Positions 58,333 through 64,000 of a DNA stretch of 64,000 nt are shown here, piece after piece. Source of the stretch: Mycobacterium nebraskense (GTDB lineage Bacteria > Actinomycetota > Actinomycetes > Mycobacteriales > Mycobacteriaceae); the NCBI RefSeq assembly GCF_002102255.1, contig NZ_LQPH01000011.1, positions 20,653 through 84,652 on the forward strand. Reading direction: 5' to 3'. The notes beneath the pieces are model-generated. The model had not been told where the DNA came from. It searched no databases and saw only the letters and a program-made list of their open reading frames with translations. Each line of letters begins with the position of its first letter. The first letter of the stretch is position 1. The translations under genes were made by a program, and so were the position numbers.

Positions 58333-59264
58333 CCCGTTTGAGGGACTCCGTTCGTGTCCGAAGGCTTCCGCGCCGACACGATCACATAGTCCGCGAAGCC
58401 GGTCGATCGTTCCCACAGCGATACTCCGCGGCACTGGGCGCGATCGTCATCCGTGACTTCCACGACCACTTCATCCATCTTTTTCTTTTCCTGAACGCGC
58501 TGCCACATGTACTTGGCCATCCCCGGGTACACGTCTTCCCGGATCGATTCCACGATGACATCGGCAAATCCCGCGGCAGCCAGGCGCCGGGGGTATTCCT
58601 CCCGGTCATAGCAATTGGCTTTGGGAATGTGACCGTACTTTCGGCCAAAGACGGCCGTCAGGCCAGATTTCTTGCCTGGATTCGGGAGCATGTCGGCGAG
58701 CGCAATGGTTCCTCCTGGTTTGAGGACACGAAATGCTTCGCGCATGAATTGATCTCGCGTGTCGAAGTGGAATGCGCATTCCAGGGCCAAGACTTTTTCG
58801 AACGATACGTCGGGAAACTCCATTGCGGTCGCGGAACCGAGTCGAATGTCGATTTGTTTCTCCAGCCCGCGCCTGGCGACGCGTTCTCGGCCCTTGTCGA
58901 CGTGGACCGGTGTGATGTCGATGCCCGTGATGTGAGACACCTTGAAACGATCCAGAAGAACAAAATCCTGTTCCGCGAAACCGACGCCGACGTCGAGGAC
59001 TCTATCGCTTGGCTCCAGCCCGGCCCGCGTTCCCAGGAGTTCGACCATCGCGACACAAGCGTCGGGATAGGTGCGAGCGACTTTCCAGTAACCGAGGTTG
59101 AGCCACAGCGGCTTGGAGCTATCGGCGTACCCTTCATTCATAAAGTCGATGAGGTCGTCACCGATCATCGTGTAGTAAGCCGCGGCGTCTTTCTGTCGCA
59201 TCAGGCCAAACGCCTGGACGACCCTCCGGAACGCCAAGGGGATCGAAAAGGCGATTCGGCGCAT
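58329..59264 (-). CDS. SAM-dependent methyltransferase (class I) at the end of the NRPS cluster
   Basis: A 311-aa methyltransferase, probably a tailoring enzyme of the cluster product. The SAM-binding motif is [13 protein letters not shown] (motif I, Val for the second Gly), followed by [17 protein letters not shown] (acidic ribose-binding loop) and [15 protein letters not shown] (motif III/post region). The family looks like UbiE/Erg6-type small-molecule methyltransferases with an N-terminal region [20 protein letters not shown] that often shapes a hydrophobic substrate pocket. I chose ATG 59264 because an AAGGAAG ribosome site lies just upstream; the in-frame ATG at 59294 lacks one. It converges on NRPS2, and the two stop codons share the palindrome CTAG (4-bp overlap). 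O-methylation of the terminal alcohol or of a side chain is plausible; nothing in the sequence decides. Confidence 0.85.
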   Translation of the reverse strand: MRRIAFSIPLAFRRVVQAFGLMRQKDAAAYYTMIGDDLIDFMNEGYADSSKPLWLNLGYWKVARTYPDACVAMVELLGTRAGLEPSDRVLDVGVGFAEQDFVLLDRFKVSHITGIDITPVHVDKGRERVARRGLEKQIDIRLGSATAMEFPDVSFEKVLALECAFHFDTRDQFMREAFRVLKPGGTIALADMLPNPGKKSGLTAVFGRKYGHIPKANCYDREEYPRRLAAAGFADVIVESIREDVYPGMAKYMWQRVQEKKKMDEVVVEVTDDDRAQCRGVSLWERSTGFADYVIVSARKPSDTNGVPQTG

Positions 59265-59422
59265 TTTCTTCCTTCGGGAAAACGGGTGGTTCATGGTAGC
59301 GCGTTTCCGTTGCCGTCGTCGTGTGGCAGCTACGCGGTTCTAACGCCGCACGGCGACCCGGTTGGCACTTCTGCGGCGAACGGGTTGGGCGCAAACGCGG
59401 TCGATCGGTGCGGCCATGGTCC

Positions 59423-60202
59423 ATGATGGTCTACGTGGACAGCAGCGCCCACGACATTGAGAGCATGCCCCGGGGCGGGCCGGACGCCTCCTGGTTGGAC
59501 CGTCGGTTGCAGACCGGCCGACTGGAATACCTTGACCGCGAGGACGTCGACGATCTCAAGCAAAAGGTCGTCCGCGCACTCGACCGCGCCGGACGGCGCC
59601 GGTTCTTGGGTGCCCACGAGAAGTTGGCCAAGATCGTGCTTGCTGAGGTGTCCGATGTCCCCTCTCCGAAGATCCTCGAGCTCGGGGCCGGCCTCGGCGG
59701 GCTGTCGAGCAAGCTGCTGGAGATGCACCCCACGGCACACGTGACGGTCACCGACATCGACCCCACGTTTGTGGCCGCCGTCGCCGCCGGCGACCTCGGC
59801 AGTCACCCACGGGCCACGGTGCGGGAGATGGATGCCACCGCCGTCGACGCCCCGGACGGGCATTACGACCTCGCGGTATTTGCGATGTCGTTACATCATC
59901 TGCCGCCCGCCCTGGCGGCCCGAGTATTCGCCGAAGGGACCCGGGCCGCGAAAAAGTTGGTGATCATCGACCTCCGCAGGCCGCCGGCACCGATCCACTC
60001 GGTGGTGTTGGCGGCGACGTGGCCCTTCACGGGTCTGAGCCCGCTGGCACACGATGGTTTCATCAGCCAGCTACGCGCCTACAGCCCGTCGGCGCTGAGC
60101 GCGCTCGCCCATTTCGCCGACCCGGCGATTACCGTCGAATTCCCCGACCAACGGCTGGGCCCGACGGTGGCGGTCGCCAGCCGCGGTTCCAGCGCGGCCT
60201 AG
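59423..60202 (+). CDS. Class I SAM-dependent methyltransferase
   Basis: A 259-aa methyltransferase. The start is taken at ATG 59423 (MMVYVDSSAHD); ATG 59426 is equally possible and an open GTG-initiated extension exists to 59321. SAM motif I is KILELGAGLGGLSSKLLE, followed by VTVTDIDPTFVAAV, and motif IV/post I is HYDLAVFAMSLHHLPP. The C-terminal half is hydrophobic around the lid (SVVLAATWPFTGLSPLA). The substrate is unknown. It is divergent from the 58329-59264 methyltransferase across about 160 bp and converges on the Rv3718c orthologue with interleaved stops (CTAG). M. tuberculosis has no gene between Rv3717 and Rv3718c, so this belongs to the inserted region and may be a second tailoring enzyme, though it could be unrelated to the NRPS product. 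Confidence 0.8.
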   Translation: MMVYVDSSAHDIESMPRGGPDASWLDRRLQTGRLEYLDREDVDDLKQKVVRALDRAGRRRFLGAHEKLAKIVLAEVSDVPSPKILELGAGLGGLSSKLLEMHPTAHVTVTDIDPTFVAAVAAGDLGSHPRATVREMDATAVDAPDGHYDLAVFAMSLHHLPPALAARVFAEGTRAAKKLVIIDLRRPPAPIHSVVLAATWPFTGLSPLAHDGFISQLRAYSPSALSALAHFADPAITVEFPDQRLGPTVAVASRGSSAA

Positions 60203-60636
60203 CTTTCCAGCTCCCGCTTCAGGTTGGCCAAGACCTCGCCCTGAATCCTCTTCAGCCCCAACGGCGCAAAAGTCTTCTCGAAGAAGCCCTTGACGCCGCC
60301 CGCACCGGTCCAGGTGGTCTTCACCGTGACGCTGGAGCCGGGTCCGGCGGGGGCCACCGTCCAGTTGATGATCATCGAGGAGTTCGCGTCCTTCTCGATG
60401 ACGGAGTGACCGGCGACGTCGACGTTGACCTGCACATCGCGGACGCGGGTCTTGGTGGCCTGCAACTTCCACTTGGCGACGGTGCCCGCCCCCTGGCCGC
60501 CCTGTAACACCTGGTAGTCGCTGTACTGGGGGGACAGAATCTTCGGGCGCACCGTCTGATAGTCCGCGACGGCCGCAAGGGTGGCGGCCGGCTCCGCATT
60601 GACCAAAATTGTGCTGGCAGCACTCACCTGTCCCAA
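60199..60636 (-). CDS. SRPBCC (polyketide cyclase/lipid-transport-like) family protein (Rv3718c orthologue)
   Basis: A 145-aa START/Bet v 1-fold protein with a hydrophobic cavity; the ligand is unknown. Typical features are the opening TILVNAEPAATLAAVADYQ, the segment RPKILSPQYSDYQVLQGGQG and the C-terminal helix FEKTFAPLGLKRIQGEVLANL. The TTG at 60636 is chosen: AGGAG lies 6 nt before it and the protein then starts L(M)GQVSAASTILV, as in M. tuberculosis. The longer ATG/GTG frames upstream run into the promoter of the divergent oxidoreductase. Its stop interleaves with that of the converging methyltransferase. It marks the right junction of the inserted region with core genome. Confidence 0.88.
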   Translation of the reverse strand: MGQVSAASTILVNAEPAATLAAVADYQTVRPKILSPQYSDYQVLQGGQGAGTVAKWKLQATKTRVRDVQVNVDVAGHSVIEKDANSSMIINWTVAPAGPGSSVTVKTTWTGAGGVKGFFEKTFAPLGLKRIQGEVLANLKRELES

Positions 60637-60693
60637 GACAAACTCCTGAAGGTACGCCGCCCGCGCGCGGGTGCACGGGCTGTGGTCGAAGAC

Positions 60694-60699
60694 TAGGGT
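60694..60699 (+). promoter_or_regulatory. -10 element of the Rv3719-Rv3720 operon
   Basis: TAGGGT lies 7 nt before GTG 60707 and 4 nt before GTG 60704, so the message is probably leaderless. No ribosome site precedes either codon. Confidence 0.5.
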
Positions 60700-60703
60700 A
60701 TAT

Positions 60704-62107
60704 GTGGTGCCTGTCCCTGGATCTGCACTCTCGGCGCACAAGTCGGGCGTTGACCGGTTGATGGCGAGTTATCGATCCATCCCCGCGACGTCCGCCGTCC
60801 GGCTCGCCAAGTCGACGTCAAACCTGTTCCGCGCCCGCACTAAACGCGACGCCCCCGGCCTGGACACATCGGGGCTGACCGGCGTGCTGAGCGTCGATCC
60901 CGAATCCCGCACCGCCGACGTGGCCGGCATGTGCACCTACGAGGACCTGGTGGCCGCAACTCTGCCTTACGGCCTTTCGCCACTGGTAGTCCCGCAATTG
61001 AAGACCATCACGCTCGGCGGTGCGGTCAGCGGCTTGGGTATCGAGTCGGCGTCGTTTCGCAATGGCCTGCCGCACGAATCGGTGCTGGAGATGGACATCC
61101 TCACCGGCGCTGGCGAATTGCTCACCGCATCCCGCACCCAGCACCCCGACCTGTTCCGCGCCTTCCCCAATTCCTATGGCACGCTTGGTTATTCAACCCG
61201 ACTTCGGATCGAGCTGGAGCCCATCGCGCCGTTCGTGGCGTTGCGACACGTCCGGTTCCGCTCATTGCCCGCGCTGATCGCGGCGATGGAACGCATCATC
61301 GACACCGGCGGCCAGGGCGGCACGCCCGTCGACTATCTCGACGGGGTGGTGTTCAGCGCTGACGAAAGCTACCTGTGCGTGGGCCGGCGAACCACCACCC
61401 CGGGCCCGGTCAGCGACTACACCGGCAAGGACATCTACTACCAGTCGATCCGGCACGACTCCCCGGGCTCGGAAACCACGCAAGAAGCGACCAGGGACGA
61501 CCGGCTGACGATGCACGACTACTTCTGGCGCTGGGACACCGACTGGTTCTGGTGCTCGCGCGCGTTCGGTTTGCAGAATCCCCGGCTGCGGCGGTGGTGG
61601 CCGCGCCGCTACCGGCGCAGCAGCGTCTACTCGAAGCTGATCGCCATGGACCAGCGCTTCGGTGTCGTAGACCGGATCGAGAAGCGCAATGGCCGTCCGC
61701 CGCGTGAGCGGGTGGTCCAGGATGTCGAGGTGCCGGTCGAACGGACCTGCGAGTTCTTGGAATGGTTCTTGGGCAACGTGCCCATCACCCCGATCTGGCT
61801 GTGTCCGCTGCGGCTGCGCGATCACGAGGGCTGGCCGCTGTATCCGATGCGGCCGGACCACACCTACGTCAATGTCGGCTTCTGGTCCTCGGTGCCGGCG
61901 GGTGCCACGGAAGGTGGAACCAACCGGGCGATCGAAGCGAAGGTGAGCGAGCTCGACGGGCACAAGTCGCTGTATTCCGACTCGTACTACGCCCGCGAAG
62001 AATTCGACGAGTTGTACGGCGGCGAGGCCTACAGCACGGTCAAGAAAACCTACGATCCCGATTCCCGGTTACTCGACCTCTACGCAAAGGCGGTGCAACG
62101 GCGATGA
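60704..62107 (+). CDS. FAD-linked oxidoreductase (Rv3719 orthologue)
   Basis: A 467-aa FAD_binding_4/PCMH-type flavoprotein. The FAD-binding region is at residues about 30-190, with VRLAKSTSNLFR, GMCTYEDLVAATLPYGLSPLVVPQLKTITLGGAVSGLGIES and FPNSYGTLGYSTRLRIELEP (split blocks of the PP-loop type). The C-terminal part contains PIWLCPLRLR and KSLYSDSYYAREEFDELYGG. Start: GTG 60704 matches the M. tuberculosis start; GTG 60707 would be exactly leaderless. It overlaps the next gene by ATGA, and the pair resembles BfaB/BfaA (Rv0449c/Rv0447c), which make 10-methyl branched stearate: a methylene-forming methyltransferase plus a flavin reductase. A role in fatty-acid branching is thus likely but inferred. 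It is cytosolic or membrane-associated. Confidence 0.88.
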   Translation: MVPVPGSALSAHKSGVDRLMASYRSIPATSAVRLAKSTSNLFRARTKRDAPGLDTSGLTGVLSVDPESRTADVAGMCTYEDLVAATLPYGLSPLVVPQLKTITLGGAVSGLGIESASFRNGLPHESVLEMDILTGAGELLTASRTQHPDLFRAFPNSYGTLGYSTRLRIELEPIAPFVALRHVRFRSLPALIAAMERIIDTGGQGGTPVDYLDGVVFSADESYLCVGRRTTTPGPVSDYTGKDIYYQSIRHDSPGSETTQEATRDDRLTMHDYFWRWDTDWFWCSRAFGLQNPRLRRWWPRRYRRSSVYSKLIAMDQRFGVVDRIEKRNGRPPRERVVQDVEVPVERTCEFLEWFLGNVPITPIWLCPLRLRDHEGWPLYPMRPDHTYVNVGFWSSVPAGATEGGTNRAIEAKVSELDGHKSLYSDSYYAREEFDELYGGEAYSTVKKTYDPDSRLLDLYAKAVQRR

Positions 62108-63414
62108 CGATGACCAAAGAACCCCACCGCGCCACGACCGGAAAACTGAGCATGGCGGAGATCCTGGAAATCTTCGCGGCAACCGGGCGCCATCCGCTGA
62201 AGTTCACTGCCTACGACGGCAGCACCGCCGGAAGCCGAGACGCCGAACTGGGCCTGGATCTTCGGACCCCGCGGGGCGCGACCTACCTGGCCACTGCGCC
62301 CGGCGAACTTGGCCTCGCCCGCGCGTACGTGGCGGGCGACCTGGACCTGTACGGCGTCCACCCCGGTGATCCCTACCAGCTGCTCAAGACGCTGACCGAC
62401 CGCGTTCAATTCAAGCGGCCGCCGGCGCGGGTGCTCGCCAACGTGGTGCGGTCGATGGGGCTCGAGCGGCTGGTGCCGGTCGCCCCGCCACCGCAGGAGA
62501 CGCCGCCGCGGTGGCGGCGGATCGCCGACGGGCTGATGCACACCAAGACGCGCGATGCCGAGGCCATCCACCACCACTACGACGTCTCCAACAACTTCTA
62601 CGAATGGGTGCTCGGCCCGTCGATGACGTACACCTGCGCGGTCTATCCCGGCGCCGACGCGACGCTGGAAGAGGCCCAGGAGAACAAGTACCGGCTGGTC
62701 TTCGAAAAGCTGAGGCTGCAGCCCGGCGACCGGTTGCTCGACGTCGGCTGCGGCTGGGGCGGCATGGTGCGCTTTGCCGCGCGACGCGGCGTGCGGGTGA
62801 TCGGAGCCACGCTGTCGGGTGAGCAGGCGAAGTGGGCGCAACGGGCGATCGAAGACGAAGGGCTGAAGGACCTTGCTGAGGTCAGGCATTCCGATTACCG
62901 CGACATCCGCGAGGGCGGGTTCGACGCCGTGTCCTCGATCGGGTTGACCGAGCACATCGGCGTCAAGAACTACCCGGCCTACTTCGGGTTCCTGAAGTCG
63001 AAGCTGCGCACCGGCGGCCTACTGCTCAACCACTGCATCACCCGCCACGACAACAAGTCAACCTCCTTTGCGGGCGGCTTCACCGACCGGTACGTCTTCC
63101 CGGACGGCGAGCTGACCGGCTCGGGACGCATCATCACCGAGGTCCAGGACGTCGGTTTCGAGGTGCTGCACGAGGAGAACTTCCGGCATCACTACGCGAT
63201 GACGCTGCGGGACTGGTGCCGCAACCTGGTCGAGCACTGGGACGAAGCGGTCGACGAGGTCGGCTTGGCCACCGCCAAGGTGTGGGGCCTCTACATGGCC
63301 GCCTCGCGGGTGGCCTTCGAGCAGAACAACCTGCAGCTGCACCACGTGCTGGCGGCCAACGTCGACGCCTGGGGCGACGACCACCTGCCGCTGCGACCCT
63401 GGTGGACGCCCTAG
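62104..63414 (+). CDS. Cyclopropane-fatty-acyl-phospholipid synthase-like methyltransferase (Rv3720 orthologue)
   Basis: A 436-aa SAM methyltransferase of the CFA synthase family, acting on unsaturated acyl chains of phospholipids. Features: N-terminal lipid-binding domain (TYLATAPGELGLARAYVAGDL), HHHYDVSNNFYEWVLGPSMTYTC, SAM motif LLDVGCGWGGMVRFAARRGV, the partner-binding SIGLTEHIG, and the C-terminal RHHYAMTLRDWCRNL. ATG 62104 overlaps the upstream oxidoreductase stop (ATGA), so the two are cotranslated. Together they resemble the enzymes for tuberculostearic-type 10-methyl branching or related lipid modification. The stop lies 3 bp from the end of dnaX, which converges. Confidence 0.9.
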   Translation: MTMTKEPHRATTGKLSMAEILEIFAATGRHPLKFTAYDGSTAGSRDAELGLDLRTPRGATYLATAPGELGLARAYVAGDLDLYGVHPGDPYQLLKTLTDRVQFKRPPARVLANVVRSMGLERLVPVAPPPQETPPRWRRIADGLMHTKTRDAEAIHHHYDVSNNFYEWVLGPSMTYTCAVYPGADATLEEAQENKYRLVFEKLRLQPGDRLLDVGCGWGGMVRFAARRGVRVIGATLSGEQAKWAQRAIEDEGLKDLAEVRHSDYRDIREGGFDAVSSIGLTEHIGVKNYPAYFGFLKSKLRTGGLLLNHCITRHDNKSTSFAGGFTDRYVFPDGELTGSGRIITEVQDVGFEVLHEENFRHHYAMTLRDWCRNLVEHWDEAVDEVGLATAKVWGLYMAASRVAFEQNNLQLHHVLAANVDAWGDDHLPLRPWWTP

Positions 63415-63417
63415 AGC

Positions 63418-64000
63418 TCAGCCGTTATCGATCCGGCGCGCGCCCAGCTCGTTCTGTAGCAGCTCGAGCGCGACCTCCTCGGGGTCGCGCCGCGGCGCCG
63501 ACGACTCCGTGCGGCCGGCTTCGGCGAGCATGTGTTCCTCTTCGTCGCGCTGAGCCACGTCGGGCGCGGGCTCTTCGACCCTCGGGGCCGGCGGGGCCGA
63601 CTCGACCGGTTCAGCGGCCGCGCCCACCTCACAGCGCACCCGCCAGTTGACGCCCAGCGCATCTTTGAGCGCTTCGGCGATGACGTCGGCGTTGCGCTGT
63701 TCGCACAGCCGCTTGGCCAGCGGCGCCGAGGAATGCGTCAACACCAGCGTGTTTTCCTCGATCGCGCGGACGGTGGCGCCCGCCAGCATCACCTCGGTGG
63801 TGCGGCTGCGCTGACGCACCTTGTCGCGCACCGTCGGCCAGATCGTTCGCACGGCGGCCGCGTTGAGTTCGGCGGGCGCGGCGGCCGGTTCGGGGGCCGG
63901 CGGCGGGACCGGTTCGGGCTTTGAGACGGGCAGGGCGGCCTCCCTGGGCGGGGCGGCCTCCTTCGGCGGGGCGGCCTCCTTCGGCGGGGTGGCCACTGTC
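63418..64000 (-). CDS. dnaX: DNA polymerase III subunit gamma/tau, C-terminal part (runs off the window)
   Basis: Only the C-terminal ~193 codons are present. A Pro/Ala/Glu-rich linker with PPKEAA repeats leads into the tau C-terminal domain (ELNAAAVRTIWPTVRDKVRQ, TTEVMLAGATVRAIEENTLVLTHSS, LAKRLCEQRNADVIAEALKDALG). An acidic tail ends PEEVALELLQNELGARRIDNG. It matches Rv3721c (dnaZX) in position and type. The AAA+ clamp-loader part lies beyond the right edge. Confidence 0.88.
   Translation of the reverse strand, partial: TVATPPKEAAPPKEAAPPREAALPVSKPEPVPPPAPEPAAAPAELNAAAVRTIWPTVRDKVRQRSRTTEVMLAGATVRAIEENTLVLTHSSAPLAKRLCEQRNADVIAEALKDALGVNWRVRCEVGAAAEPVESAPPAPRVEEPAPDVAQRDEEEHMLAEAGRTESSAPRRDPEEVALELLQNELGARRIDNG

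Noticed and set aside
58329..59294. Upstream ATG 59294 as the methyltransferase start
   Set aside because: No ribosome site precedes it, whereas AAGGAAG stands at the right distance from ATG 59264.
18027..60202. Transposase, integrase or tRNA-associated att sites bounding the island
   Set aside because: I looked at both borders and saw no transposase reading frame, no tRNA and no clear direct repeat; only the C-domain remnant marks the left side.

Overview
The window is high-GC DNA from a Mycobacterium. Its left and right parts follow, in order and orientation, the Mycobacterium tuberculosis Rv3703c-Rv3721c neighbourhood: egtB, egtA, Rv3705c, Rv3705A, Rv3706c, Rv3707c, asd, ask, leuA, a dnaQ-like exonuclease, murT, gatD, recR, ybaB, the Rv3717 amidase, then Rv3718c, Rv3719, Rv3720 and dnaX. 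leuA lacks the tandem repeat found near its end in M. tuberculosis. With a monofunctional catalase and a TetR/membrane-protein pair also added, a non-tuberculous, probably slow-growing species is likely. I cannot name it from sequence alone.

Left part (1-18026, core). The minus-strand ergothioneine genes egtA and egtB overlap by a GTGA. Next come a secreted PknH-sensor-like protein, the added catalase with a FurA-box-like promoter, two tandem His/Pro/Gly-rich one-helix membrane proteins, a broken glyoxalase remnant, a secreted DUF4185-type protein, and asd/ask. Divergent leuA has a putative leucine-codon leader peptide and hairpin. A tetR/membrane-protein operon with a palindromic operator, a DEDDh exonuclease, murT-gatD (peptidoglycan amidation), a secreted C39-like peptidase, recR/ybaB and the Ami1-type amidase follow.

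Inserted biosynthetic region (about 18442-60198). Between the Rv3717 and Rv3718c orthologues sits about 42 kb absent from that position in M. tuberculosis. It holds a truncated copy of an NRPS starter-condensation domain, a 37-codon ORF, a 2086-aa mycocerosic-acid-synthase-like reducing PKS (KS-AT-DH-ER-KR-ACP), two giant NRPSs (5517 and 5532 aa), and two SAM methyltransferases. The NRPS pair has eight adenylation domains. Epimerase domains occur in modules 2, 4 and 6, giving a regular L/D alternation. The fifth module is split between the two proteins at its C-A junction. The second NRPS carries two complete thioester-reductase domains: one internal, after module 7, and one terminal, after an N-methylating module 8. 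The expected product is a lipo-hepta- or lipo-octapeptide acylated by a branched fatty acid and released as an aldehyde or alcohol. The internal reductase, its fusion scar and its near-identical repeat at the C-terminus are the most unusual features.

Right part (60199-64000, core). An SRPBCC protein, an FAD-oxidoreductase/CFA-synthase-like methyltransferase pair resembling enzymes that branch membrane fatty acids, and the C-terminal end of the DNA polymerase III tau subunit. I saw no tRNA, rRNA, CRISPR array or transposase in the window.
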